A stretch of 64,000 bases of DNA. It comes from Polaromonas sp. (lineage in GTDB: Bacteria; Pseudomonadota; Gammaproteobacteria; Burkholderiales; Burkholderiaceae_C). Every line of letters begins with the position of its first letter. Positions within the stretch are counted from its first letter, which is position 1. The position numbers and the translations under genes are program-made. Location of the stretch: assembly GCA_028292745.1 (NCBI GenBank), contig JAQGLT010000002.1, positions 1 to 64,000 of the forward strand, read 5' to 3'. Of the stretch, positions 40,717 through 49,421 are shown piece by piece. Under the pieces are notes generated by a model. It worked only from the letters and a program-made list of their open reading frames with translations. It did no database searches and was not told the origin of the DNA.

Positions 40717-41385
40717 ATGCCGCCCGCCCTCAAAATTGATTTCGTTTCTGACATTTCATGTCCCTGGTGCGCCATTGGGCTCAATTCGCTGGACTTGGCG
40801 CTTGCACGCGTGGCGGACGATATCGGCGTCGAGTTGCATTTCCAGCCCTTCGAACTGAATCCGAAAATGGCGCCCGAAGGCCAGGAAATTACTGCACACA
40901 TCACCGAAAAGTACGGCATCACGCCTGCGCAAGCCGATGCCAATCGGGAAAACATTCGGCTGCGTGGTGAAGCTGTCGGGTTTACCTTCAGCAAAGCGGA
41001 CCAGCCTGGCGGCGGGCGCAGCCGCATCTACAACACCTTTGATGCGCATCGCCTGCTGCACTGGGCCGGGCTGCAAGGTGCTGCGCAACAAAAGGCTTTA
41101 AAGCAGGCCCTGTTTCAAGCCTACTTTACCGATGGCCACAGTCCGGCGTCACACAACGTGCTCGCCCGCGTTGCGGGAGAGGTCGGTCTGGACGTGGAGC
41201 AGGCCCGCGAAGTGCTGGCGTCCGATGCCTATGCCGACGCGGTTCGGGAGCGGGAATCGTTTTATACCCAGCAGGGCATTCATTCCGTGCCGGCCGTCAT
41301 CATCAATGACCGCCATCTGATTTCCGGTGGGCAGCCGGTCGAGGTGTTCGAGCAGGCGCTGCGGCAGATTGCAGCAGCGGGTTAA
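40717..41385 (+). CDS. DsbA-family (FrnE-like) thiol oxidoreductase
   Basis: 222 aa. Thioredoxin fold with insertion, FrnE subgroup. The redox motif is DISCPWCAIG (C15, C18). No signal peptide, so cytoplasmic. Other conserved segments: FQPFELNPKMAPEGQEI, IYNTFDAHRLLHWAGLQG, ALFQAYFTDG and GIHSVPAVIINDRHLISGGQ. FrnE-type proteins act as disulfide isomerases or in polyketide-like pathways in different species; the role here is unknown. The ATG at 40717 has CCGGAG upstream (GGAG, 9 bases). Confidence 0.92.
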   Translation: MPPALKIDFVSDISCPWCAIGLNSLDLALARVADDIGVELHFQPFELNPKMAPEGQEITAHITEKYGITPAQADANRENIRLRGEAVGFTFSKADQPGGGRSRIYNTFDAHRLLHWAGLQGAAQQKALKQALFQAYFTDGHSPASHNVLARVAGEVGLDVEQAREVLASDAYADAVRERESFYTQQGIHSVPAVIINDRHLISGGQPVEVFEQALRQIAAAG

Positions 41386-41434
41386 CGGGCACTTGCACGC
41401 CGTTTAGAGCGTTTTATTCGGGCCCCAGGGCCAA

Positions 41435-42145
41435 TCAAATCGGCTGATGCGCGCCGAAATCCTGGCTGTCCGGGCCGTCTGGCGCGAGGGGGCTTTTTCC
41501 GTTTGCCCTGCTGGCCGATTTGCGCTGGTTTTCGTCAGCTGAGCCGCTGTTGCGATCATGCCCGACGGACGAACCTTCCGGCGTGTCGTAGCCCGATGGG
41601 TCGGCGCTCTGGTCGGATGCTGCCGCGTTTTCCCGTGTGTTCGCCTTTCGGCCAGCAACCGCAGTCTGAGCAGAAACTGAGCTGACCCTGCTTCCTTGCG
41701 ACTGGTTTTGGGCCTGTCGGCTGTCCGTTGGGCTCTGCCGCTGCTCTGATGCAAATCCGCCATAGCGCTGGTTGGTCTGGTAGCTGCCATCCTCACTGCT
41801 GCCTTGGCCTGATCCGCTGGCGCCAAGGCTGGCTCCATGGTCACTGCCCCCGCCCGAGCCGCCGGGCTGTTGATCCTGCAAGGGCGCTTGGCTGTGGCGA
41901 CCCTGGTTGTTGCCGCCAGTGGCCGGGCGTCCAAATGCATCCTCACCGGGGCCGTAGCCACCATACTCGGATACCGGCGGCTGCTCGGGCTGCTCTGGCT
42001 GCTGTTGCTGCAGACCGTCCGAGCCTCGGGACGGGCCATTTTTCCGGGGCGGGTGCCCGCCGTCCTGCTGCTGCTGAACCACCTGTTGCCCGGCATCCGG
42101 GCTTGTAGGGCTGCGTTGTGGATTTTCTGGCTCGGATGCGCGCAT
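41435..42145 (-). CDS. Gln/Gly/Ser-rich disordered hypothetical protein
   Basis: 236 aa, no family recognised. Almost no hydrophobic residues; rich in Gln, Gly, Ser, Pro, Asp and Asn, with QQVVQQQQDGG, LQQQQPEQPEQPP, GGSGGGSDHG and SGSGQGSSEDGS. It has no signal peptide, cysteine or membrane segment. The ATG at 42145 follows AAGGAG by 6 bases, a very good site, which together with this composition picks this frame over the overlapping one. It resembles low-complexity hydrophilic proteins linked to desiccation or condensates only in composition. Divergent from the glycine-zipper gene. Confidence 0.65.
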   Translation of the reverse strand: MRASEPENPQRSPTSPDAGQQVVQQQQDGGHPPRKNGPSRGSDGLQQQQPEQPEQPPVSEYGGYGPGEDAFGRPATGGNNQGRHSQAPLQDQQPGGSGGGSDHGASLGASGSGQGSSEDGSYQTNQRYGGFASEQRQSPTDSRQAQNQSQGSRVSSVSAQTAVAGRKANTRENAAASDQSADPSGYDTPEGSSVGHDRNSGSADENQRKSASRANGKSPLAPDGPDSQDFGAHQPI

Positions 42146-42590
42146 TTGGAACTCCTTGAATGAATTGAGAAACAAGAAACGAGAAGCGGCCAGCCTTGCG
42201 GAAGCCGGCTCTGCTGCCGAAGGCCGTCATCGTTGATTGGCCTTGGCCCGTCACGGTGCACGCGCGGCGCCTGTTCTGGCAGCGCCCGTTTCGCTGCGCT
42301 GGAGTGAATCTAGACCGCCCGCTTGACCATGGGCGTCGGAGCCGGATGAACTCCCTGTAGGACAAGGCAAGGACTCGCAAGATGTATGCGAACTGCCGTT
42401 TGCACAGCCAGTGGTTCCGCCCGAAGTTCTTGGGCGAATTTCTCCTACAGCGCAGGTTGTGCTTGCCTGACCGTCAGCAAACGGCGTTGGCCTGACTATT
42501 CATTGGCGTGCCGGCAGGTCCCACCAAGCGGAATCTGTAAGCGAGGCGAAATTTTGCTTTCCAGCAGTTAACTCAATAGGAGGCTTTCCC
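42146..42590. other. Divergent promoter region upstream of the glycine-zipper/DUF2383 gene
   Basis: 445 bases without a supported gene. The last 15 bases hold a textbook ribosome binding site (AGGAGG at 42578-42583). No -35/-10 pair could be chosen with confidence. Confidence 0.4.
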
Positions 42591-43571
42591 ATGGCGGATG
42601 ACAAGTCAATGAACCGAGACCCCCTTACCGACGCGCCCGGTGCGCATCCCGTCGGTACGGGCATCGGTGCAGCCATGGGCGGCGCGGCTGCGGGCGCGGC
42701 GGTGGGAACGATCGGGGGGCCGATTGGCGCCTTGGCCGGTGCAGTAATCGGCGCTGTCGCCGGCGGCCTGGGCGGCAAGGCGATCGCTGAATCGGTCAAT
42801 CCAACTGCCGAGGAAGCCTACTGGCGCGACAACTACAACCGCGAACCTTATTACCAGAGCGGCCGTTCCTACGATGACTACGCTCCCGCTTACCGCATGG
42901 GCGTCAATGGGCGGGCGGGGTATGCGGGCAGTTTTGACGACGCCGAAAGCCGCCTTGCGTCCGATTGGGACAGCGGACGCGAAAACTCGACGCTGACCTG
43001 GCCCCAGGCCAGGGATGCCAGCCGGGCAGCCTGGGACCGCGTGGCACGCCAAAGCGGCAGCTACGGCGGCATGCAGGGAACTTCTTCCAACACCATTAAC
43101 GAGGTAAACAACATGAACGCAGATGACAACGAAGTAATCGATACCCTCAACGACCTGCTTGAAACCTGCCGTGATGGCGAATATGGCTTTCGTACCTCCG
43201 CCGAGCATGCTAAATCGGCAGCGCTCAAGACCATGCTGGAGCGCCATGCCGGGGAATGTCGCACCGCCGGGCAGGAGTTGCAGGCGCTGATCCGGCAGCT
43301 GGGCGGCGAGTCGGACGAGGGCGGCTCCGTGAGCGGCGCCCTTCATCGGGGCTGGGTGGCTGTGCGCGGCACGCTCAGCGGCTACAGCGACGAGGCCATG
43401 CTGGACGAATGCGAACGCGGCGAGGATGCGGCCCTGGCCCGTTACCGCAAGGCCCTCAAGCAAAACCTGCCTGCGGCCATTCGCAGCGTGGTGGAGCGCC
43501 AGGCTCAGGGCGTGCAGCAAAACCACGACCAGGTCAAGGCGATGCGCGACACCATGAAAGCCAGCCATTAG
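42591..43571 (+). CDS. Fusion of a glycine-zipper protein and a PA2169-family (DUF2383) four-helix bundle
   Basis: 326 aa. Residues 20-65 are a glycine zipper (GTGIGAAMGGAAAGAAVG, then GGPIGALAGAVIGAVAGGLG), able to form a membrane or oligomer helix pair. Residues 75-160 are a Tyr/Asp/Ser-rich region with TWPQARDASRAAWDRV. From Met175 on, NEVIDTLNDLLETCRDGEYG, AEHAKSAALKTMLERHAGEC and AMLDECERGEDAALARYRKAL are the ferritin-like DUF2383 bundle. These two parts are usually separate proteins in relatives. An internal ATG at 43113 with GAGG 7 bases upstream could also give the second domain alone. The function is unknown; DUF2383 genes in Pseudomonas belong to stationary-phase stress clusters. 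Confidence 0.85.
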   Translation: MADDKSMNRDPLTDAPGAHPVGTGIGAAMGGAAAGAAVGTIGGPIGALAGAVIGAVAGGLGGKAIAESVNPTAEEAYWRDNYNREPYYQSGRSYDDYAPAYRMGVNGRAGYAGSFDDAESRLASDWDSGRENSTLTWPQARDASRAAWDRVARQSGSYGGMQGTSSNTINEVNNMNADDNEVIDTLNDLLETCRDGEYGFRTSAEHAKSAALKTMLERHAGECRTAGQELQALIRQLGGESDEGGSVSGALHRGWVAVRGTLSGYSDEAMLDECERGEDAALARYRKALKQNLPAAIRSVVERQAQGVQQNHDQVKAMRDTMKASH

Positions 43572-43620
43572 AAGCCGTCAGATAGCGGGCACGGCCGGAT
43601 GACGGTGCGTTGAATTGATC

Positions 43621-43640
43621 GCGGCACCTGCTGGTGCCGC
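43621..43640 (+). terminator. Perfect hairpin downstream of the glycine-zipper/DUF2383 gene
   Basis: GCGGCACC-TGCT-GGTGCCGC: 8-base perfect arms and a 4-base loop, 50 bases after the stop. No T-run follows, so it may be a transcript-end stabiliser rather than a classical terminator. Confidence 0.45.
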
Positions 43641-43744
43641 AGCCGGGGCAGTTATTGATCGACTGCTTTTTTTGGCAGAGATTACTTGAAAACCCTGGTG
43701 CGACCGGCGGTGGGCGTTAGCCCCCTGCTGGCCCCCATCCCAGC

Positions 43745-43780
43745 CTTGCCCAGCGGGGAAGAAGAAAATGCCTGGGCAAG
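43745..43780. repeat. Inverted repeat, CTTGCCCAG ... CTGGGCAAG
   Basis: Perfect 9-base arms with an 18-base loop in the gene-free stretch 43572-44052. Between this, the hairpin at 43621 and the dispersed repeat at 43803, the roughly 480 bases hold no gene that I can support. Confidence 0.45.
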
Positions 43781-43802
43781 CCAGTGACCTGGCGCAGTTT
43801 AT

Positions 43803-43860
43803 GATCAAAAAGGGCTCTAGCGCAGGCAGCACCTGCGCAAACAGCTATGAATTCAGGAGC
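43803..43860 (-). repeat. Dispersed Comamonadaceae-type palindromic repeat, full-length reverse copy
   Basis: Read on the reverse strand it begins GCTCCTGAATTCATAGCTG, contains GCGCAGG...CCTGCGC (inner hairpin) and CTAGAGCCC and ends in a TTTTTGATC stretch. It matches the forward copy at 58041-58102 over the whole length with few changes. Confidence 0.75.
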
Positions 43861-44052
43861 GGCAAGGCTGCCCGGCTTTGCTGTTGCCCGCTACGGTGAA
43901 ACCGCTCTAAAAGCCACGATTGACGGGTTTTGAACCCGGGTGTGCTTATTCCATCTGTAAATCAAATAATTATTTTGTCGGCTTTCCGTGGCCGCGCCAG
44001 GGCACTGTCTGCGCCTCGCCTTTGCGGACTCGCTTGGTTGAAAAAGGACTTG

Positions 44053-44376
44053 TTACTTTCTCAGCCCCTCGCAATCGACCTGCGCATCGAACTGCCTGCC
44101 CTGACGCGAATAATCGCTGTCGGTGACTTTGCAGCCCGATGTCTTCTCCACCGCTTGGCGCAAGGCAACTGTGCTGGCCTCTGTGGCCGGCAGGATTTTC
44201 AGGCTTGCCCTGGAATTGGCCGTCCAGGTGCTTTCCGTGATCTGCGTCAGCAGGTAGGTTTCGCCATCTACCATTACTTTTTGCGCTTCGGGCTGCCCCG
44301 GGACCGGGAGCAGCGAACAGGCGCCCAGACTGGCGCCCAGAAGAGAAATCACAAGCAACTTCAGGCGATGCTTCAT
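44053..44376 (-). CDS. Small lipoprotein of unknown function
   Basis: 107 aa. Signal peptide with lipobox LGAC (Cys20), then a small soluble domain (VMVDGETYLLTQITESTWTA, KTSGCKVTDSDYSRQ). Two further cysteines may pair (CKVTDSDY ... VDCEGL). No family name recognised. It overlaps the upstream lipoprotein gene by 4 bases (ATGA on the reverse strand), so the two form an operon. Confidence 0.82.
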   Translation of the reverse strand: MKHRLKLLVISLLGASLGACSLLPVPGQPEAQKVMVDGETYLLTQITESTWTANSRASLKILPATEASTVALRQAVEKTSGCKVTDSDYSRQGRQFDAQVDCEGLRK

Positions 44377-44564
44377 GAATATTCGGAGCCTGCTGCGGGT
44401 TCGGACGCCATGCCAAGGGCCACCTGAGGCAAGCTGTCAGGCCGCAAGACCTGGGCCTTGGGCTCGGGCACCTTGGGTGTCGGAGAGGGAACTTTGGCGT
44501 CGGGGCAGCCTGACAGCAGAAGCGCCGTGCAACTCACTGATAGCGCAAGGAAAAGTCTTTTCAT
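44373..44564 (-). CDS. Very small proline-rich lipoprotein
   Basis: 63 aa. Signal peptide with lipobox LLSGC (Cys20), then a short Pro/Lys-rich tail (PDAKVPSPTPKVPEPKAQV). It looks like a surface or periplasmic tether rather than an enzyme. It overlaps the next lipoprotein gene. The role is unknown. Confidence 0.7.
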   Translation of the reverse strand: MKRLFLALSVSCTALLLSGCPDAKVPSPTPKVPEPKAQVLRPDSLPQVALGMASEPAAGSEYS

Positions 44565-44741
44565 GGGTGTCTCCAGACGCAGCCAGCCCGCGTCGATAAA
44601 TCATAGACGGTGAACTTTGGACATGCCAGCGCTTGGGCTTATTTCGCGGCCGAGGCCTACAAGCCGGCAAGCCATGACTCGAACCGAGTTTCAAAGCGAC
44701 AGCATGCTGGCTTGCAATGATGGCGAATCGGACAGCGTTGT

Positions 44742-44807
44742 TTGCTATTGAAATCATAGCTTCATACACAATACCTATCTGCGCTAGAGGCTTATTTGAT
44801 GCAAAAA
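44742..44807 (+). repeat. Dispersed palindromic repeat, degenerate forward copy
   Basis: Begins TTGCTATTGAAATCATAGC (core GCTAT-N7-ATAGC at 44744-44760) and retains CTGCGCTAGAGGCTTATTT further on, as in the 58.04 kb copy. The left stem of the inner hairpin is lost. Confidence 0.6.
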
Positions 44808-44835
44808 CTTGCTGGCGGGTCAAAACGCAGGCGTG

Positions 44836-47538
44836 CTAGGCAGAAGGCTTGGCTGGCTTGAATCCAAGCTTTTTCATCGGCGCCGCCAGGCTTTTTCGGC
44901 AGGCCTCGTAGTCGTGCCAGGGCGTGTTGCCAATGGCCAGCCGGGGCGCCAGATGGGGGGCGGTCCAGTGCGCGCCGCTGGTGAGCAGGGCCAGCTCATC
45001 CCATGCCAGAGGCACCGACACACCCAGGCCGGGCCGCGCCCGAACCGACCAGGCCGTCACCGTCGTGGCGCCGAAGCCATTGCGCAGGTAATCAACGAAT
45101 ATCTTGCCCACCCGGTTCTGGGCACCGCTTTTGGCTGCAAAGCGCTGCGGCAACACGCTGGCCAGATGGTCGACGATGGCATGCGAGAAATCCTTGACCG
45201 TTTCAAAGCCGTGGGCGCGCTTGAGGGGCACCACCACATGCAGGCCCTTGCCGCCGCTGGTTTTTAGAAATCCGACCAACCCGAGCTCTTCAAGCAGCGT
45301 GCGCACCAGCTGGGCCGCTTCCTGCATTTCCGGCCATGGCACGCCTTCCCCCGGGTCCAGGTCAAAAGTCATTCGATCGGGCTTGTGAATGGCCCGCCTG
45401 GTGGCATTCCAGGTATGGAATTCGATCGCATTGAACTGGGCCGCACCCAGCAGCGCCTGTGCCGAGGGGATTTCCAGCAGCGGCCCGTGTCCGGGGTCCA
45501 AGCTGGGGTCGAGCAGCGTGATTCCGGGAATCGACAGGGCTTCGGCATGTTTCTGGAAAAACAGCGTGCCCGCAAGACCGCCCGGCGCTCGCAGCAGGGC
45601 CACCGGACGGTTCTTGAGGTGGGGCAGCATCAGCGGCGCCACCGCTGCATAGTGTTCGATCAGCTGGAGCTTGGTGAATCCGGTCGTGCTGTCAATGACG
45701 CGTTCCCCGTGCGTCACCCGCAGCGACTTCATGGCCGGCGCTGCTGCGGTCGCAGCCGTCTTGTTGCTGGGCGGCAGGCGCGGGTCGGATGCGGGCATGG
45801 CTTTACCTTGGGTGGCTTCTTCTAACGGAACGGGAATTTCCTGGGTGATCAGGCGGGCTGGCTTGTCGATGCGCAAGCCCTGAAAGACCGCGTGGCGGAT
45901 ATGGCCCTTGTGCGTCCATTCGCCAAATGCCACCTCGGCCAGCAGTTCCGGCCTGACCCATTGCCCCTTGATCGACGTTGGCAGCGTGCCGAACGGGCTG
46001 CGCTCCTGGTGGAGTTTGGACAGGCGGGCCTTCAGGGCGCGCAGGGTCGTGTTGTCAAAGCCGGTGCCTACATTGCCGGCATAGCGCAGCGAGCCATCGG
46101 CCTCGTGCACGCCCAGGAGCAAAGCGCCCAGCCCGGTGCGCGTCCCCTTGGGCTCGGTGTAGCCCCCAATCACGAATTCCTGGCGCAGCTGGGTCTTGAG
46201 CTTGATCCAGTCGGCCGAGCGTCCGGACGCATAAAAAGAATCCTTGCGCTTGCCGATTACACCCTCCAGCCCCACTTCCTGGGCGGACGCCAGCAGGTCC
46301 TGCGGGGTTTCGTCGAACGCCTCGCTGAACCGGATGCCCGGTTGCGGCTGGCGCAGCAGCAACTCGCGCAGAATGCCGCGCCGCTCGGTCAGGTGGGTAC
46401 GGCGCAGGTCCTGCCCGTCGTAAAAAGGAATATCAAACACGTAGTAGGTGATGCTGGCCGTGCTGGCGCTGTCGAACGCGTTTTGCAGCCCGCCGAAGTC
46501 AGGCAGGCCCTTGCTGTTCATCACCACGATCTCACCGTCCAGCCACGCCGAGCCGATGCCCAGCCGTGCGATGGCCTGGACCAGCTTGGGAAGCTTGCCG
46601 CTCCAGTCGTTGCCCGCCCGGGTCATGCAGCGCACCGATGCGCCGTCGATGCGGGTCAGCAGGCGGTAGCCATCGAACTTGATCTCATAAACCCAGTGCT
46701 GCGGATCGGCGGGCACCTGGTCCACCAGCGTTGCCAGCTGCGGCGACAAGGTGTCCGGCAGCGCGGTTTTGATCGCCGCGCCGGGCATGGCCGCATCCGC
46801 AGCGTTTTCTGCCTTTTTCTTTTTTCGTTCTGGTGCCGATGTCGGTGTCGGTGTCGGTGGGGCAACGGCTTTTTCGGCGCCGCTGACAGGGGGCTTACCG
46901 CGGCGTTCCTGCCGGGGCGCGGGCCGCCTTGCCTTGGCGGTTGCCGGCTCTGCCAGCGCGGCCTTCTCCGGCAGCGGCCGGCCGGTCAGCACGCTGCCGG
47001 GCAGGGCCTCGGTGATGTCGAATGCTTCTTCTGCCTGGGCATGCGCGTCTTTTTCCTTGATCAGCAGCCACGGCGCTTGGCCTTGCGCCCCTTTGCCGTG
47101 CATTCGCACCAGTGCCCAGCCGCCCGTGAGCTTTTCACCCTGGAGTTCAAATTTGAGCTTGCCGCTTTCCAGGCCGGCCACCGGATCGCCCACGGGCAGC
47201 CACACGCCGCGGTCCCAGACGATCACATCGCCGGAGCCATATTGGTTCGGCGGGATCGTGCCTTCAAAAGCGGCATAGGCCACTGGATGGTCTTCCACCT
47301 GCACCGCCATGCGTTTGACCCTCGGGTCCAGGCTTGGCCCCTTGGGAACCGCCCAGCTTTTCAGGGTGCCCTGCAGTTCCAGGCGGAAGTCGTAGTGCAG
47401 GTTGCGCGCGGCATGCTTTTGGACGACGAATGCCAGCGCCTGGGCTGCAGCCGATGGCAGGCTGCCTTGCGCTGGCTCGGGGGTCTGGCTGAAGTCGCGT
47501 TTTGCCTTGTAGCGCTCCAGCGGGTCGCGGGTAGCCAT
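44836..47538 (-). CDS. ligD: Multifunctional DNA ligase D (phosphoesterase-ligase-polymerase)
   Basis: 900 aa. Enzyme of bacterial non-homologous end joining. The order is PE-LIG-POL, as in Pseudomonas LigD. PE: KHAARNLHYDFRLE and VEDHPVAYAAFEG (H42, H48, D50, R52, H84, Y88 match the known catalytic set). A Lys/Pro/Ala-rich linker follows (about 195-255). LIG: adenylated lysine in YEIKFDGYRLL (K287), then DGEIVV, EGVIGKR and WIKLK. POL (from about 610): LRVTHGERVIDSTTGFTKLQ, FDLDPGEGVPW and FLKTSGGKGLHVVVPL. ku lies 14 bases upstream, in an apparent operon. Very long antisense frames over this gene are shadows. Confidence 0.96.
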   Translation of the reverse strand: MATRDPLERYKAKRDFSQTPEPAQGSLPSAAAQALAFVVQKHAARNLHYDFRLELQGTLKSWAVPKGPSLDPRVKRMAVQVEDHPVAYAAFEGTIPPNQYGSGDVIVWDRGVWLPVGDPVAGLESGKLKFELQGEKLTGGWALVRMHGKGAQGQAPWLLIKEKDAHAQAEEAFDITEALPGSVLTGRPLPEKAALAEPATAKARRPAPRQERRGKPPVSGAEKAVAPPTPTPTSAPERKKKKAENAADAAMPGAAIKTALPDTLSPQLATLVDQVPADPQHWVYEIKFDGYRLLTRIDGASVRCMTRAGNDWSGKLPKLVQAIARLGIGSAWLDGEIVVMNSKGLPDFGGLQNAFDSASTASITYYVFDIPFYDGQDLRRTHLTERRGILRELLLRQPQPGIRFSEAFDETPQDLLASAQEVGLEGVIGKRKDSFYASGRSADWIKLKTQLRQEFVIGGYTEPKGTRTGLGALLLGVHEADGSLRYAGNVGTGFDNTTLRALKARLSKLHQERSPFGTLPTSIKGQWVRPELLAEVAFGEWTHKGHIRHAVFQGLRIDKPARLITQEIPVPLEEATQGKAMPASDPRLPPSNKTAATAAAPAMKSLRVTHGERVIDSTTGFTKLQLIEHYAAVAPLMLPHLKNRPVALLRAPGGLAGTLFFQKHAEALSIPGITLLDPSLDPGHGPLLEIPSAQALLGAAQFNAIEFHTWNATRRAIHKPDRMTFDLDPGEGVPWPEMQEAAQLVRTLLEELGLVGFLKTSGGKGLHVVVPLKRAHGFETVKDFSHAIVDHLASVLPQRFAAKSGAQNRVGKIFVDYLRNGFGATTVTAWSVRARPGLGVSVPLAWDELALLTSGAHWTAPHLAPRLAIGNTPWHDYEACRKSLAAPMKKLGFKPAKPSA

Positions 47539-47552
47539 GGGGTGCGTCGCGC

Positions 47553-48500
47553 TCAGGCGGCCCGCCGCTTGCCGGGTGTGGGCGGCGTGGTCTTATCCGT
47601 GGCGTCGGAGGCCGTTTTCTTGGGCTGCGGCAATGCCCGTGTGCCTGATCTGCTTTTGCCCGCGGTGCTTTTGGGCGGCAGGGCAGGGGGGCCGTCCTTG
47701 CGCAGGCTGCGCTGCAGCAGGTCGGTGAGGTCCAGTATCTGGGCACCGAAAGGCACCGGCGCTTCTTCGCTGGCTTCCTGGGTCCGCATCACGGTGTGAA
47801 GCTGGCCGGCCTTGACCTTGCGGTCCACCAGCGCGAGGATTTCATCCTTGAACGAGTCGGTGTACTGGTGCGGGTCCCAGCGGCCGCTCATGTCGTCCAC
47901 CAGCTGGCGGGCCATGGCCAGCTCCTTGGTCGAGAGGCCGGCGGCTTTCGGGCCTTCGGGCGGCAGGTCCAGGTCTTCCCAGGAACGGATTTCGTCTCCC
48001 CAGCGCAGCAGGTTCAGAATCAGGCCCGGTCCGGACGGCACCAGCACGGCCAGGTGCTGCTTGGTCTGGATCACTACCCGCGCCAGACCGACCCGCTGCG
48101 CCTGCAGCAGCGCATCGCGCAGCAGGGCGTAGACTTTTTCGCCTTTGTTGATGGGCTCGATGTAATACGGCCGCTCCAAGTAAACAAAAGGAATGTCGGT
48201 GTTGGCTACAAAACTCTCGATCTCTATGGTCTGGGTGGTTTTGGGGTAAGCCGCCCGGATTTCCTCATCGGTCAGCACCACATACTGGCCATCCTGGTAT
48301 TCAATGCCCTTGATGATGTCCTCGGCAGCGATCTCCTCGCCCGTCCTTTTGTTGATGCGCTTGTAACCGACCGGGTCCATGGTGCGCTTGTCCAGCCAGT
48401 CGAAATCCAGCCCGCTGTTGAGGGTTGCCGAACGCAAGGCCACGGGAATATGGACCAGTCCGAAGGTTATTGCTCCCTTCCATAAAGCGCGTGTGGCCAT
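47553..48500 (-). CDS. ku: Ku DNA end-binding protein
   Basis: 315 aa. Homodimeric ring that binds DNA double-strand ends and recruits LigD. Core motifs: RALWKGAITFGLVHIPVALR, YKRINKRTGEEI, IEIESFVANTDIPFVYLERPYYIEP and ALLRDALLQAQRVGLARVVI. The C-terminus after about residue 265 is a basic Lys/Pro/Ser tail, as found in several bacterial Ku proteins. It lies between the PfpI-type gene and ligD on the same strand. Confidence 0.96.
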   Translation of the reverse strand: MATRALWKGAITFGLVHIPVALRSATLNSGLDFDWLDKRTMDPVGYKRINKRTGEEIAAEDIIKGIEYQDGQYVVLTDEEIRAAYPKTTQTIEIESFVANTDIPFVYLERPYYIEPINKGEKVYALLRDALLQAQRVGLARVVIQTKQHLAVLVPSGPGLILNLLRWGDEIRSWEDLDLPPEGPKAAGLSTKELAMARQLVDDMSGRWDPHQYTDSFKDEILALVDRKVKAGQLHTVMRTQEASEEAPVPFGAQILDLTDLLQRSLRKDGPPALPPKSTAGKSRSGTRALPQPKKTASDATDKTTPPTPGKRRAA

Positions 48501-48596
48501 GTGATGTCCTTGCTGTGGTGGTAAAGGTAAGTGGGCAGGTGGGCAGGTAGGAGGCGAAGATTCAAGGGTGTTGGGGAAAGGCCGGGGAAAAGAAAA

Positions 48597-49211
48597 TCAG
48601 CCGCCAGCCCCGGCTGCGTTCGGCACGTCGTCCGAGGTGCCCCGAACGCTCTGGCGGGTGCGCCGGCCCAAAATACCAATGAAGGCGCTGTTGAAGGCGG
48701 AAATGTCCTCTGGCTTTCGGCTGCTGACCCAATTGCGGTCCACCACGACTTCCTGGTCCGCCCAAGTGGCGCCGGCATTTTCGATCTCCTGCTGCAGGGT
48801 GGGCCAGCTGGTCATTTTTCGGCCCGGCACAAGCCCGGCGGCAATCAACAGCCACGGCGCGTGGCAAATCACTGCAATGGGTTTGCCTTGCTGGTCTATC
48901 TGGCGCACCAGCTGCTGGGCGGCGGCATTGTTGCGGATGCGGCTGGCGTTGACCTCGCCGCCAGGGAGCAGGACTCCATCGAATTCATCGGCTTGCACCC
49001 TGTCGAAGGTGGCGTCCACATCGAACAGATCGCCTTTTAGCCCCTGGTGGTGGGCCTGGACCTGGCCCCGCTTGTCCGAAAGGATGCGAATGATGATGCC
49101 CGACGTTTCCAGCACGGTACGCGGGCCGGTCATTTCTTCTTGCTCGAAGCCATCGGTCACCAAAATGGCAACCGTCAAGCCGCCCAGAAGGTGCTGCGGT
49201 GGATGGGTCAT
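48597..49211 (-). CDS. PfpI/DJ-1-type class I glutamine amidotransferase-like protein
   Basis: 204 aa. DJ-1/PfpI fold with the nucleophile-elbow cysteine in VICHAPW (C116) and the acidic segment FEQEEMTGPRTVLE. The family includes chaperone/glyoxalase and stress proteins (YhbO, PfpI); older proteolysis claims are doubtful. The C-terminal RRTRQSVRGTSDDVPNA extension is unusual. It precedes ku by 96 bases on the same strand, so it is a probable member of the end-joining operon. Its promoter should lie in the divergent gap 49212-49421. Confidence 0.88.
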   Translation of the reverse strand: MTHPPQHLLGGLTVAILVTDGFEQEEMTGPRTVLETSGIIIRILSDKRGQVQAHHQGLKGDLFDVDATFDRVQADEFDGVLLPGGEVNASRIRNNAAAQQLVRQIDQQGKPIAVICHAPWLLIAAGLVPGRKMTSWPTLQQEIENAGATWADQEVVVDRNWVSSRKPEDISAFNSAFIGILGRRTRQSVRGTSDDVPNAAGAGG

Positions 49212-49421
49212 CGGAAAGCTGATTTTGTGAGGAATATCGCCAAACTTTGCTACCGCGTGCCCGTGTGCCGTGTCGGCAGGCCAAGACCGGCGGCGTAGGA
49301 GAAAAGCGCAACTGCAAACTGTCTGTGTAAAAACGAAACAACTGCGTTTGAACGGGTTTACCCTAGAACCTGTATTTGTATATACGCCACAACAATCCCC
49401 TTTTCACTTCAGGAGCCCATC

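Noticed and set aside
41404-42261. 285-codon reverse frame overlapping the Gln-rich protein in another phase
   Set aside because: It lacks a good ribosome binding site and gives Arg/Ala/Thr-rich shadow composition; the 41435-42145 frame has AAGGAG at ideal distance.
43920-43940. GGGTTTTGAACCC hairpin resembling a tRNA T-arm
   Set aside because: The loop lacks the TTCRANY pattern, and no acceptor, D or anticodon arm can be folded around it.
45892-47799. 635-codon open frame on the forward strand opposite ligD and ku
   Set aside because: It mirrors two well-supported genes with family motifs throughout; long antisense frames are expected in GC-rich DNA, and it shows no recognisable domain.
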